Source of the DNA: an uncultured Lachnospiraceae bacterium
GTDB lineage: Bacteria > Bacillota > Clostridia > Lachnospirales > Lachnospiraceae
Direction of reading: 5' to 3'
Assembly: GCA_910577175.1 (NCBI GenBank)
Contig: CAJTLU010000009.1
Span: 99,429-163,428 of the forward strand
Length of the DNA: 64,000 nucleotides
Shown here: positions 16,892 to 25,920 of the stretch, in pieces
Layout of the letters: each line of letters opens with the position of its first letter
Position numbering within the stretch: position 1 is the stretch's first letter
The notes under the pieces: model-generated
Told to the model about the DNA's origin: nothing
Seen by the model: the letters and a program-made list of their open reading frames with translations, nothing else
Database searches by the model: none
Made by a program: the position numbers and the translations under genes

Positions 16892-18229
16892 ATGCGCGTT
16901 TATTTTATTTCACTTGGCTGTGACAAAAATCTGGTCGACAGTGAGTATATGCTGGGGCTTCTTAAGGAGGCAGGGCATACACTTACTGATGAGGAGGCGG
17001 AAGCAGAGGCGATTGTTGTGAATACCTGCTGCTTTATTCACGATGCCAAAGAAGAGAGCATCGAGACGGTTTTGGAAGCAGCCGGGTACAAGGAAGCCGG
17101 GAAGTGCCGTGTGCTTTTAGTGACAGGGTGTCTTGCCGAGCGCTACCGTAGTGAGATTATGGCGGAGATTCCGGAGGTAGACGCCGTACTTGGCACCGCT
17201 TCGTTTGATGAAATTGTAACAGCCCTGCAAAGGGCAGAGCAGGGGGAAAGACATGAGGTTTATAAGGAGCTTTCCTATCTTCCGCTGCCGGTGGTAAAGC
17301 GTGTGAATACGACCTGCGGCTATACGGCGTATTTGAAAATCGGGGACGGCTGTGAGAAGCATTGCACGTACTGCATTATTCCGTCCATCCGTGGAAGCTA
17401 CCGCAGTGTTCCGATGGAACGGCTTTTGGCAGAGGCCGGACAGCTGGCGGAAGACGGTGCAAGGGAGCTGATACTGGTTGCGCAGGAAACGACCCTGTAC
17501 GGGGTGGATTTGTACGGAAAGAAGATGCTGCCGGAGCTTTTACGGGAGCTTTGCGCCATAGAAGGAATTGAATGGATTCGTTTATTGTATTGTTATCCGG
17601 AGGAAATTACCGAAGAGCTGATTATGGTAATGAAGGAAGAGCCGAAAATCTGCCGTTATCTTGACCTGCCAATCCAGCATGCCTCTGATACAGTGCTTCG
17701 GCGTATGGGGCGCCGTACCAATAAAAAGGAGCTGACAGCGTTAATCCGGAAGCTGCGGAAAGAGCTGCCAGGGATTGTGCTCCGGACTTCCCTGATTACG
17801 GGGTTCCCGGGAGAAACGCAGGAAGAACACGAAGAGCTCCTTGCATTTGTGGAAAAGATGCGCTTTGACCGTCTCGGCGTATTTCCGTATTCCAAAGAAG
17901 AGAATACGCCTGCCGCTAAAATGAAGGGGCAGGTGACGGCAAAGGAAAAACGCCGCCGCCGGAAGGAGCTTATGGAGCTGCAGCAGAAAATTGCGTTTGA
18001 AAATGCCGGGAAATGCGTCGGCAAACGTTATATGGCGTTAATTGAGGGAAAACTTCAGAAGGATAATGTGTATCTGGCACGGACTTATATGGATGCACCG
18101 AACATTGACGGGTATTTGTTTGTGGAGTCAGAGGAGCATTACGAGTCGGGAGAGTTTGTCAGGGTCAGGGTAACAGGTGCCAGAGGTTACGACCTTGTGG
18201 GAGTGAATACAGAAAAGAAGCTGATATAG
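16892..18229 (+). CDS. rimO: Ribosomal protein S12 methylthiotransferase RimO
   Basis: A 445-residue radical-SAM methylthiotransferase that modifies an Asp of ribosomal protein S12. The N-terminal domain opens with VYFISLGCDKNLVDSE, typical of RimO rather than MiaB; the radical-SAM triad is CEKHCTYC near residues 154-161; a TRAM RNA-binding domain occupies about 380-440. pgsA begins 9 bases downstream. Confidence 0.95.
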   Translation: MRVYFISLGCDKNLVDSEYMLGLLKEAGHTLTDEEAEAEAIVVNTCCFIHDAKEESIETVLEAAGYKEAGKCRVLLVTGCLAERYRSEIMAEIPEVDAVLGTASFDEIVTALQRAEQGERHEVYKELSYLPLPVVKRVNTTCGYTAYLKIGDGCEKHCTYCIIPSIRGSYRSVPMERLLAEAGQLAEDGARELILVAQETTLYGVDLYGKKMLPELLRELCAIEGIEWIRLLYCYPEEITEELIMVMKEEPKICRYLDLPIQHASDTVLRRMGRRTNKKELTALIRKLRKELPGIVLRTSLITGFPGETQEEHEELLAFVEKMRFDRLGVFPYSKEENTPAAKMKGQVTAKEKRRRRKELMELQQKIAFENAGKCVGKRYMALIEGKLQKDNVYLARTYMDAPNIDGYLFVESEEHYESGEFVRVRVTGARGYDLVGVNTEKKLI

Positions 18230-18238
18230 GAGGCAGTT

Positions 18239-18778
18239 ATGAATTTACCTAATAAGATTACTTTGTTCCGGGTTGTAATGATTCCGGTATTCCTGGTGCT
18301 TTTGCTTGTGCCGGGTATTTCTTACGGGAACTATTTTGCAGCAGCGGTTTTTATCATTGCCTGCCTTTCCGACGCGCTTGACGGGTATCTGGCAAGAAAG
18401 AATAACCTTGTCACTAATTTCGGCAAGTTTATGGACCCGCTGGCAGATAAGCTTCTGGTGTGCTCGGCGCTGATTTGCTTTGTGGAGCTCGCCTATATGC
18501 CGGCGTGGGTTGTAGTTATCATTATTGCAAGAGAGTTTATTATCAGCGGTTTCCGTCTGCTTGCTTCTGACAACGGGGTTGTAATTGCGGCAAGCTATTG
18601 GGGAAAGTTTAAGACGGTGGCACAAATGATTGCCTGCATTCTTTTGATTGTGCAGCTGCCGTTTGACTGGGCAGACGTGCTGGAGCAGATTTTTATCTAT
18701 CTTGCCCTTGCTTTGACGGTGATTTCACTTTGCGAATATATTTGGAAGAATAGAAACGTAATTGCTGAGAAAAAATAA
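18239..18778 (+). CDS. pgsA: Phosphatidylglycerophosphate synthase
   Basis: A 179-residue integral membrane enzyme making phosphatidylglycerophosphate from CDP-diacylglycerol and glycerol-3-phosphate. The CDP-alcohol phosphotransferase signature is complete at about residues 46-70 (DGYLAR, then FGKFMDPLADK with the two spaced Asp). About five hydrophobic segments. It follows rimO by 9 bases with GGAGG before the ATG. Confidence 0.95.
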   Translation: MNLPNKITLFRVVMIPVFLVLLLVPGISYGNYFAAAVFIIACLSDALDGYLARKNNLVTNFGKFMDPLADKLLVCSALICFVELAYMPAWVVVIIIAREFIISGFRLLASDNGVVIAASYWGKFKTVAQMIACILLIVQLPFDWADVLEQIFIYLALALTVISLCEYIWKNRNVIAEKK

Positions 18779-18902
18779 TACTGTAATTTAATGTTTGGTT
18801 TATGGTTTTACCATGAAAATGACATACTTGGCTGTTATGATGAACGCGAATCTGGTAAAAGGAGTGTTTTAGAGGCAGGGAGCATTACAGAAAGGAGCCG
18901 TT

Positions 18903-19445
18903 ATGAAAAGAAAGAGCGGAATGATTCTGGCGACTGTTCTTGTTCTTTGTATGTTTGCAGGCTGTAAGAAACCATCGGAAGATAAAGTACCTACAATAAC
19001 ACCTACACCTAGTTCGGTCCGTTCCGACTTAGTGTCTCCGACGGCATCCGTCGGGGCTTTTAAAACAGCAGAAGTGCCGATTTACACCGTAAGCGGTGAT
19101 TTTGCCGAGCTTACAGCGGTTACCGCACTGGTTTCCGCAGAGGAGGAAATCACGGAAACGGTAGTGTCAGAAGCGGTAGTGGCTGCGTTGGCGGATAATG
19201 CAATTTATGTGAAAGTAAATGATATTATAAAAGAGGATACCGTAGTAATTGTAGACTTTGACGGCTCCGCACCGCCGGCTGCAAAGGTAAGTGCAAGCGT
19301 TGAGGGACTGATTCTCGATGCATTCGGACAGAGTATTTTAGATAATGTCAAAGAGTGCAGCGGCGTCGGGTTTTCCGTGGACGGAGAGGCATATGTCTCC
19401 GGGCATTTTGAATTTGAAAAAGGTTCTGTTTACATGAGGCGTTAG
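18903..19445 (+). CDS. Lipoprotein, possibly GerMN-like
   Basis: A 180-residue exported lipoprotein: signal peptide with lipobox MFAGC, Cys at about residue 21, then a Thr/Pro/Ser linker (about 25-45) and a globular domain of about 120 residues. Features such as VVIVDFDGSAPP and ending in VDGEAYVSGHFEF weakly recall the GerMN fold of spore and cell-envelope lipoproteins, but this is uncertain. The ribosome site is AGAAAGGAG. Followed by hairpins at 19500-19584. Confidence 0.7.
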   Translation: MKRKSGMILATVLVLCMFAGCKKPSEDKVPTITPTPSSVRSDLVSPTASVGAFKTAEVPIYTVSGDFAELTAVTALVSAEEEITETVVSEAVVAALADNAIYVKVNDIIKEDTVVIVDFDGSAPPAAKVSASVEGLILDAFGQSILDNVKECSGVGFSVDGEAYVSGHFEFEKGSVYMRR

Positions 19446-19499
19446 ATAAAGCGTAGGAAAGGAAAATGGCTGCCGCACGGAACGCGCTTCCATTTTTGC

Positions 19500-19550
19500 A
19501 AGCGGTGAATCTCTCTTTGTCGTAAGGGATATCCGCCGCTTTATTTTTTA
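19500..19550 (+). terminator. Probable terminator after the lipoprotein gene
   Basis: AAGCGG near 19500 pairs with CCGCTT near 19536, enclosing a long loop, followed by TATTTTTTA. Less compact than the other terminators here. Confidence 0.45.
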
Positions 19551-19584
19551 TCGTATAGGGAATCTTATTCCTGTACGATAAAAA
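19545..19584. repeat. Long A/T-rich inverted repeat before the oxidoreductase gene
   Basis: Arms 19545-19563 and 19567-19584 are complementary over about 18 pairs apart from one wobble and one bulged G, with a three-base loop. The stem starts TTTTTATCGTA and ends TACGATAAAAA. No T-run follows, so it could be a hairpin shared with the preceding terminator or an operator. Confidence 0.6.
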
Positions 19585-19621
19585 TAGAAAATTAACTTTT
19601 TACATAAAACAGGAGCGGTAC

Positions 19622-20854
19622 ATGAAGAAGGTGATTGTAATCGGCGGCGGTGCTGCCGGCATGATGGCGGCCATTGCAGCGGCAGAGCAGGGAGCGGACG
19701 TGCTTTTGCTGGAAAAAAACGAAAAGCTTGGAAAGAAGCTTTATATTACGGGAAAGGGCAGGTGTAATATTACAAATGCCTGTGCGCCGGAGGAGCTGCT
19801 TCGGAAGGTTGTGACGAACCGGCGTTTTTTATACAGTGCGCTGTCTTCGTTTTCCAATGACGATACCATCCGCTTTTTTGAAGAATGCGGTCTGCCGGTA
19901 AAGGTGGAGCGCGGGGAGCGTGTGTTCCCGGTTTCCGATAAGTCTTCCGATGTCATCCAGACGCTTGCAAAGCGTCTGAAGCAGGCGGGGGTTTCCGTCA
20001 GGCTCCGGACGGCTGTTACGAAGGTCTGTACGGAGAACGGAAGGGTGACCGGCGTTCTCTTACAGGATGGAGGGGTGCTTTCCTGTGATGCATGTATTGT
20101 GGCGACCGGCGGACTTTCTTATCCGTCTACCGGCTCTACCGGAGACGGTTATACGTTTGCAAAGCTGTGCGGGCATACGATAACGGAATGCTTTCCGTCG
20201 CTTGTGTCCTTAAAGATTACGGAGCCGTTTGCGAAGGAGTTGGAGGGGCTTTCTTTAAAAAATGTGCGGTTGCGTGCCGTGCAGGGGAAGAAGGAGCTGT
20301 ACAATGATATGGGAGAGCTTTTGTTTACTGCGGACGGCGTCAGCGGGCCGCTGGTGCTTTCTGCAAGCAGCGCGGTAACAGACCGGCTGTCTTACGGAGA
20401 GGTCGTTCTTTTGCTTGATTTGAAACCGGCTTTGTCGAAAGAAGAGCTGGATGCAAGAATTTTAAGGGATTTTGAAGAGGCGAAGAACAAACAGTTTCGA
20501 AATGCGCTGGATAAGCTATTGCCACAGCGTCTGATACGGGTTATAATTACAATGTGCGGCATTCCGGAGGAAAAGCAGGTAAATGCGGTGACAAAACAGG
20601 AGCGTGCCGTTCTGGCGGACGTATTAAAGGGCATGCGGCTGCATATAAAAAAGACAGGCGGGTTTCAGGAGGCTGTGATTACACGGGGCGGAATCGTGGT
20701 AAATGAAGTAACCCCGTCCACGATGCAGTCAAAGAAGACAGCCGGGCTTTATTTCGCGGGCGAGGTGTTAGACGTGGATGCGCTGACCGGTGGTTATAAT
20801 CTGCAGATTGCATGGTCAACCGGCTATCTTGCCGGAGTATCGGCGGCAGAGTAA
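19622..20854 (+). CDS. NAD(P)/FAD-dependent oxidoreductase (BaiN/HI0933 family)
   Basis: A 410-residue flavoprotein. The N-terminal dinucleotide fold IVIGGGAAGMMAAIAAAEQGADVLLLEKN binds FAD; GKKLYITGKGRCNITN follows, a hallmark of the HI0933/YhiN/BaiN family; ATGGLSYPSTGSTGDGY lies near residue 162; and the C-terminal FAD contact ends GGYNLQIAWSTG. Physiological substrate is not defined for most members. cmk starts 56 bases after its stop, as often in Clostridia. Confidence 0.85.
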   Translation: MKKVIVIGGGAAGMMAAIAAAEQGADVLLLEKNEKLGKKLYITGKGRCNITNACAPEELLRKVVTNRRFLYSALSSFSNDDTIRFFEECGLPVKVERGERVFPVSDKSSDVIQTLAKRLKQAGVSVRLRTAVTKVCTENGRVTGVLLQDGGVLSCDACIVATGGLSYPSTGSTGDGYTFAKLCGHTITECFPSLVSLKITEPFAKELEGLSLKNVRLRAVQGKKELYNDMGELLFTADGVSGPLVLSASSAVTDRLSYGEVVLLLDLKPALSKEELDARILRDFEEAKNKQFRNALDKLLPQRLIRVIITMCGIPEEKQVNAVTKQERAVLADVLKGMRLHIKKTGGFQEAVITRGGIVVNEVTPSTMQSKKTAGLYFAGEVLDVDALTGGYNLQIAWSTGYLAGVSAAE

Positions 20855-20910
20855 GTTTACGGAGTAGTTTTCAGAGAAAACCGACGTGCTGGGCACGGGA
20901 AAGGAAACAG

Positions 20911-21582
20911 ATGGGAAAGTTCAGTATAGCGATTGACGGACCTGCAGGGGCCGGGAAAAGCACAGTGGCAAGGGCTCTTGCAAAACGGCTTGGTTATATT
21001 TATGTAGATACAGGGGCAATGTACCGCGCCATGGCGTTACACTTTATCCGGAACGGCATTGCTGAGGATGATTTTGCAGCAATGGAGACTGCCTGCGATA
21101 CTGCAGAGGTTACGATAATCCACACGGACGGAGAACAGGCGGTGCTGTTAAACGGGGAGAACGTAAACGGCTTTATCCGTACGGAACAGGTAAGCCATAT
21201 GACCAGCGTATCCTCAGTCAATCAAAAGGTACGTTTGAAGATGGTTGAGCTGCAGCGTGGTCTTGCTGTGAAAGAAAATGTGGTGATGGACGGAAGGGAT
21301 ATCGGGTCCTATGTCCTGCCGGATGCCGATAGAAAGATTTTTCTTACGGCGAGTGTCGAGGTGCGTGCAAAGCGCCGGTATGACGAGCAGAAGGCAAAAG
21401 GAACCGAATGCAGCCTTGCAGAAATCGAAGAGAGTATAAGAGAGCGGGATTACCGCGACTCCCACCGTGAGTTTGCGCCGCTTGTGCAGGCGGAGGACGC
21501 CGTTTATGTGGATACCTCCGGACTGACAATAGAAGAAGTAACAGAAGAGCTTTACCGGCTGTGCCGCGGGGGACGCGGATAG
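20911..21582 (+). CDS. cmk: Cytidylate kinase
   Basis: A 223-residue (d)CMP kinase with the P-loop GPAGAGKSTVARALA at residue 9, YVDTGAMYRAMALHF near 30 and GRDIGSYVLPDADRKIFLTA near 130. ATG 20911 has AAAGGA upstream; the reading frame extends further upstream into the previous gene, but no ribosome site supports that. ispH-rpsA follows after 23 bases, an arrangement common in Clostridia. Confidence 0.96.
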   Translation: MGKFSIAIDGPAGAGKSTVARALAKRLGYIYVDTGAMYRAMALHFIRNGIAEDDFAAMETACDTAEVTIIHTDGEQAVLLNGENVNGFIRTEQVSHMTSVSSVNQKVRLKMVELQRGLAVKENVVMDGRDIGSYVLPDADRKIFLTASVEVRAKRRYDEQKAKGTECSLAEIEESIRERDYRDSHREFAPLVQAEDAVYVDTSGLTIEEVTEELYRLCRGGRG

Positions 21583-21605
21583 ACGGGAAAGAGACGGAGG
21601 AAAAG

Positions 21606-23549
21606 ATGGAGGTAAGCGTTGCAAAGACTGCCGGGTTCTGCTTTGGTGCAAAACGGGCGGTCGATACGGTGGAGGAGCAGCTGCGGCAGGGGAAAAAGGT
21701 GTATACCTACGGTCCGATTATCCACAATGAAGAGGTGGTGCAGGACTTTGAAAAAAGAGGAGTGCGTATTTTATATCCCGAAGACGAATGGGAAACCGTG
21801 GAAAAGGGTACAATAGTGATACGCTCCCACGGCATAACGAAGGAAGAACAGGAAAAGCTTTCGGCATACGGGTTTGAAATTGTGGATGCGACCTGTCCTT
21901 TCGTGAAAAAGGTTCACAAAATAGCAGAGGAGCAAAGCCTTGCAGGCAGAAAGATTGTGATTATCGGAGATGAGAACCATCCCGAGGTCATCGCAAGCCG
22001 GAGCTGGGCAAAAAAAGAGTCCTATGTGTTAAATTCTGCTGAAGATGCCGTAAATGCAGGGTTTTCCGAGGGTGACAAGCTTTGTATCGTAGCGCAGACG
22101 ACATTTAATTACAAGAAATTTCAAGAATTAGTTGAAATTTTGAAAAAAAAGCGGTATGATATAATTGTTCTTAATACGATATGCAATGCAACAGAGGAAC
22201 GGCAGACCGAAACAGCACAGCTGGCAGCCAGGTCGGAGGCGGTCATCGTGATTGGCGGGAAGCAGAGTTCCAACACCAGAAAGTTGTATGAAATCGCAAA
22301 GGACGCATGTGAAAATACTTACTATATACAGAAACTCGATGACCTGGATTTAAGTCAGTTTAAATCTTTTCGTTGCGTAGGTATTACAGCGGGGGCTTCC
22401 ACCCCAAATAATATTATCAAGGAGGTTCAGAAAATCATGTCTGAAATGAGTTTTGACCAATTATTGGAGGAGTCTTTAAAGACAATACACAACGGAGAGG
22501 TAGTCGAGGGCGCTGTGATTCGTGTAAAAGAAGACGAAATCGTCTTGAACATAGGCTACAAGGCAGACGGTATTATTACCAGAAGCGAATATACGAATAC
22601 TCCGAATGTGGACCTGACCACGTTAGTTAAGGAAGGGGACATCATGCAGGCAAAGGTCCTGAAGGTAAACGACGGTGAGGGACAGGTTCTTCTCACGTAC
22701 AAGAGACTTGCCGCAGAGAAGGGCAACAAGAGGCTGGAAGAAGCGTTTAACAACAAGGAAGTTCTGAAGGCGACGGTTTCTGCCGTATTGGAAGGCGGCT
22801 TGAGCGTTGTCATCGACGAAGCCAGAATCTTTATTCCGGCAAGCCTTGTATCCGACACTTACGAAAAGGACCTGAGCAAGTATAAGGACCAGGAGATTGA
22901 ATTTGTCATCAGCGAGTTCAATCCGCGCAGAAGAAGAATTATCGGCGACCGCAAGCAGCTGCTTGTGGCAAAGAAGCAGGAGCTTCAGAAGGAGCTTTTT
23001 GAGAGAATCCAGATTGGCGACGTAGTCGAGGGCAAGGTAAAGAATGTAACCGATTTCGGTGCGTTTATTGACCTTGGCGGTGTTGACGGTCTGCTTCATA
23101 TCTCTGAGATGTCCTGGGGTAGAATCGAGAGCCCGAAGAAGGTATTCAAGGTAGGCGATACCGTGAAGGCATTCATTAAGGATATCCAGGGAGAAAAGGT
23201 TGCCCTCAGCATGAAGTTCCCGGACCAGAATCCGTGGGCAGATGCAGATGAGAAGTTTGCAGTCGGTACTATCGTAACCGGTAAGGTGGCAAGAATGACT
23301 GATTTCGGCGCCTTTATCGAGCTTGTTCCGGGCGTTGATGCGTTGCTTCATGTTTCCCAGATTGCAAGGGAGCATGTGGAGAAGCCGGCAGATGTCTTAA
23401 AAATCGGACAGGAGATTGAAGCAAAGATTGTTGACTTCAATCTGAACGATAAAAAGATAAGCCTTAGCATTAAGGCACTTCTGGCACCGGTTGCCGAAGA
23501 GGCAGAGGCTGCCGACGGTGTACAGGAAGAAGTTACCGATGCGGAATAA
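21606..23549 (+). CDS. ispH: Fused IspH (HMBPP reductase) and ribosomal protein S1
   Basis: A 647-residue bifunctional protein. Residues about 1-275 are the 4Fe-4S enzyme of the final MEP-pathway step: Cys in GFCFGAKRA, ATCPFVKKVH and NTICNATEERQ, plus SSNTRKLYEIA. Residues about 300-630 carry four S1 RNA-binding repeats, the last two strongest (VTDFGAFIDLGGVDGLLHIS and MTDFGAFIELVPGVDALLHV). The fusion is known in Clostridia. ATG 21606 follows GACGGAGG. ispG and dxr of the same pathway lie at 55-59 kb. Confidence 0.95.
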   Translation: MEVSVAKTAGFCFGAKRAVDTVEEQLRQGKKVYTYGPIIHNEEVVQDFEKRGVRILYPEDEWETVEKGTIVIRSHGITKEEQEKLSAYGFEIVDATCPFVKKVHKIAEEQSLAGRKIVIIGDENHPEVIASRSWAKKESYVLNSAEDAVNAGFSEGDKLCIVAQTTFNYKKFQELVEILKKKRYDIIVLNTICNATEERQTETAQLAARSEAVIVIGGKQSSNTRKLYEIAKDACENTYYIQKLDDLDLSQFKSFRCVGITAGASTPNNIIKEVQKIMSEMSFDQLLEESLKTIHNGEVVEGAVIRVKEDEIVLNIGYKADGIITRSEYTNTPNVDLTTLVKEGDIMQAKVLKVNDGEGQVLLTYKRLAAEKGNKRLEEAFNNKEVLKATVSAVLEGGLSVVIDEARIFIPASLVSDTYEKDLSKYKDQEIEFVISEFNPRRRRIIGDRKQLLVAKKQELQKELFERIQIGDVVEGKVKNVTDFGAFIDLGGVDGLLHISEMSWGRIESPKKVFKVGDTVKAFIKDIQGEKVALSMKFPDQNPWADADEKFAVGTIVTGKVARMTDFGAFIELVPGVDALLHVSQIAREHVEKPADVLKIGQEIEAKIVDFNLNDKKISLSIKALLAPVAEEAEAADGVQEEVTDAE

Positions 23550-23580
23550 TGCAGAAAGTATGCTGAAATAATTAGAAGGT

Positions 23581-23665
23581 GCCCTGGCAGTTTGTCACGG
23601 AGTGCACGGATGGAACCGGATACGGAACATAGTGCGCTTCGTATCCGGAACTGCCAGGGCGTTTT
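23581..23665 (+). terminator. Large bipartite hairpin/terminator after ispH-rpsA
   Basis: Outer 12-bp stem GCCCTGGCAGTT (23581-23592) with AACTGCCAGGGC (23649-23660); inner 9-bp stem CCGGATACG (23616-23624) with CGTATCCGG (23640-23648). The right arms abut, so the stems can stack, leaving a 23-base bulge on the left. GTTTTC follows. Probably the operon terminator, with more structure than termination needs. Confidence 0.7.
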
Positions 23666-23683
23666 CATTCCCAGGAGGTTTGT

Positions 23684-24460
23684 ATGGAAGATAATTATGA
23701 ACAGTTTAAGAAGGATGTATTCCAACTGACAAAGATTGATCTGAATGCGTATAAGGAACGTCAGATGAAGCGCCGGATCGACGCTTTAATCAATAAGCAG
23801 AAGGCTTCGTCGTATAAGGATTATGTACGGATGTTAAAAGAAAGTAAGGCGATGTTTGATGAGTTTGTCAATTATCTTACCATCAATGTTTCGGAGTTTT
23901 ACCGGAATCCTGAGCTGTGGAGGGTATTAGAAAAGGATGTTATGCCTGTAGTGCTGGAAAAGAAACGCTCCCCGAAAATCTGGAGTGCGGCTTGTTCCAC
24001 CGGCGATGAGCCATATTCGCTGGTCATGCTGTTAAATCAGTTCCTTCCGTTTTCCCAGATACATATTATTGCAACGGATATTGATAAACAGGTATTGGAT
24101 AAGGCCCGTATGGGTCTGTATAACGACAAGAGCCTCAAAGGTCTTCCTGAGGGCTTCTTAAAGAAATATTTTACAAAGGTTAACGAACACAATTATCAGA
24201 TTAATGCTGAAATAAAGAAGTGTGTGGAGTTCAAAGAGCACAATTTGTTAAAGGACCCTTATCCGACGGCATGTGATATGATTGTCTGCCGGAATGTTAT
24301 GATTTATTTTACAGAGGAAGCAAAAGAGGAGATTTATAAGAAGTTTAATGCGGCGCTGGTGCCGGGAGGATTTTTGTTTGTCGGTTCCACAGAGCAGATT
24401 ATCCAGCCTGCCGTTCTTGGATATAAGTCGTTCCGCTCGTTCTTCTACCGGAAAGAGTAA
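23684..24460 (+). CDS. cheR: Chemoreceptor methyltransferase CheR
   Basis: A 258-residue SAM-dependent methyltransferase that adds methyl groups to receptor glutamates. The N-terminal all-helical domain (KERQMKRRIDALINK) precedes the catalytic domain with NVSEFYRNPELW, WSAACSTGDEPYSLVML and CRNVMIYFTEEAKEEIY. GGAGG precedes ATG 23684. It stands alone, about 22 kb from the che operon end, between the ispH-rpsA hairpin and the plsX promoter. Confidence 0.95.
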   Translation: MEDNYEQFKKDVFQLTKIDLNAYKERQMKRRIDALINKQKASSYKDYVRMLKESKAMFDEFVNYLTINVSEFYRNPELWRVLEKDVMPVVLEKKRSPKIWSAACSTGDEPYSLVMLLNQFLPFSQIHIIATDIDKQVLDKARMGLYNDKSLKGLPEGFLKKYFTKVNEHNYQINAEIKKCVEFKEHNLLKDPYPTACDMIVCRNVMIYFTEEAKEEIYKKFNAALVPGGFLFVGSTEQIIQPAVLGYKSFRSFFYRKE

Positions 24461-24476
24461 TTTTTGAAAATAGTAG

Positions 24477-24505
24477 TTGATTTTTAAAGAGAGATTTAGT
24501 ATAGT
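24477..24505 (+). promoter_or_regulatory. Promoter of plsX-acpP-rnc-smc-ftsY
   Basis: TTGATT (24477-24482), 17-base spacer, TATAGT (24500-24505), 28 bases before ATG 24533. No FapR-type palindrome is seen. Confidence 0.75.
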
Positions 24506-24532
24506 GAGTTATGGATGTGAAAGGAGTAATCG

Positions 24533-25555
24533 ATGGAACAGCAGACGATGGTCAGGGTCGCCGTGGATGCCATGGGCGGAGATAATGCTCCGGCTGCGGT
24601 AGTAGAGGGGGCTGTTCTGGCAGTTTGTGAGGATAGCCGCGTCCATGCCGTTTTGGTTGGAAAAGAAGATATCATCCGGGAGGAGTTAAAGAAATATACT
24701 TACGACAAAGAGCGGATTTCGGTTGTCGATGCCGGGGAGGTCATTACAAATGATGAAGCTCCGGTGATGGCAATACGGCGTAAAAAGGATTCTTCTATAG
24801 TAAAAGCAATGAACCTGGTAAAGAATAATGAGGCGGATGCGTTCGTTTCGGCGGGAAGCACAGGTGCTATCCTGGTAGGTGCACAGCTGATTATCGGCAG
24901 GCTTCCGGGGGTGGAGAGACCTCCGCTTGCGCCGCTGATTCCGACTGAGACCGGTGTAGCGCTGTTAATCGACTGTGGCGCGAACGTAGATGCAAGACCG
25001 TCCCATCTTGTCCAGTTTGCCAGAATGGGTTCCGTGTATATGGAACATGTTCTGGGAGTTCGGAATCCACGTGTTGCGATTGTTAATATCGGCGCCGAGG
25101 AGGAGAAGGGAAATACATTAGTGAAGGGAACCTTTCCGCTGTTAAAGAACTGCAATGAAATCAATTTTACCGGCAGCATCGAGGCAAGGGATATTCCGTC
25201 CGGTGCCGCAGATGTTATTGTTTGTGAGGCATTTGTCGGAAATGTTATTTTAAAGCTTTATGAAGGGCTTGCGTCTACCTTGCTTTCGACCGTAAAAAAG
25301 GGTATGATGAGTACGTTCCGCAGTAAGGTCGGGGCGCTTCTTGTAAAGCCGGCGTTAAAAAAGACGTTAAAGTCAATGGATACTGCAGAGTACGGCGGGG
25401 CGCCGATGCTAGGGCTGAAAGGTCTGGTGGTAAAGGTGCATGGCAGTTCGGAGAAGGCAGAGATGAAAAATGCCATTTTGCAATGCATTGCGTTTAAGGA
25501 ACAAAACATTAGCGAAAAAATCAGAACCAGTATTGAAGTAAATGAAAATAAATGA
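24533..25555 (+). CDS. plsX: Phosphate acyltransferase PlsX
   Basis: A 340-residue enzyme that transfers acyl groups from acyl-ACP to phosphate, starting phospholipid synthesis. Motifs: VAVDAMGGDNAPAAVVEGA at residue 8, ADAFVSAGSTGAILVGA near 102, LLIDCGANVDARPSHLVQFA near 143 and VIVCEAFVGNVILKL near 227. AAAGGAG precedes the ATG. acpP, encoding its acyl donor carrier, follows after 14 bases. Confidence 0.96.
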   Translation: MEQQTMVRVAVDAMGGDNAPAAVVEGAVLAVCEDSRVHAVLVGKEDIIREELKKYTYDKERISVVDAGEVITNDEAPVMAIRRKKDSSIVKAMNLVKNNEADAFVSAGSTGAILVGAQLIIGRLPGVERPPLAPLIPTETGVALLIDCGANVDARPSHLVQFARMGSVYMEHVLGVRNPRVAIVNIGAEEEKGNTLVKGTFPLLKNCNEINFTGSIEARDIPSGAADVIVCEAFVGNVILKLYEGLASTLLSTVKKGMMSTFRSKVGALLVKPALKKTLKSMDTAEYGGAPMLGLKGLVVKVHGSSEKAEMKNAILQCIAFKEQNISEKIRTSIEVNENK

Positions 25556-25569
25556 AAGGAGACAGTAGC

Positions 25570-25800
25570 ATGGAATTTGAGAAATTACAGAAAATAATCA
25601 GCGAGGTGTTGAATGTGGACGCGGAGGAAATCACAATGGACACTACGTTCGTAGATGACCTTGGCGCTGATTCGTTAGATGTATTTCAGATTCTGATGGG
25701 AATTGAAGAGGAGTTTGACATTGAGATTGCAAATGAAGCGGCAGAGGGAATTGTTACGGTTGCCGACGCGGTTGAACAGATAAAAAGTGCATTAAGCTAG
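25570..25800 (+). CDS. acpP: Acyl carrier protein
   Basis: A 76-residue ACP. The phosphopantetheine attachment serine is Ser35 in LGADSLDVFQILMGIEEEF. Acidic four-helix pattern and length are normal. ATG 25570 follows AAAGGAGA and is preferred to an in-frame start at 25552 that overlaps plsX. Adjacent plsX and rnc give the common plsX-acpP-rnc order. Confidence 0.96.
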   Translation: MEFEKLQKIISEVLNVDAEEITMDTTFVDDLGADSLDVFQILMGIEEEFDIEIANEAAEGIVTVADAVEQIKSALS

Positions 25801-25820
25801 GTTTTGCACCGGTAGTTACT

Positions 25821-25847
25821 GGGGTGTCGCAAGACACCCCTTCACTT
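25821..25847 (+). terminator. Hairpin after acpP, possible partial terminator
   Basis: Perfect 8-bp stem GGGGTGTC/GACACCCC closed by a GCAA tetraloop, then TTCACTTT. The weak T-run suggests partial termination, which could raise acpP mRNA over rnc-smc-ftsY. Confidence 0.55.
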
Positions 25848-25920
25848 TATATCAGGCATCGGCGGACGGGCTTTTTAGCGGGTCCATAGCCGAAGGAATG
25901 TTCCGGAAGGAGGAAACAGG

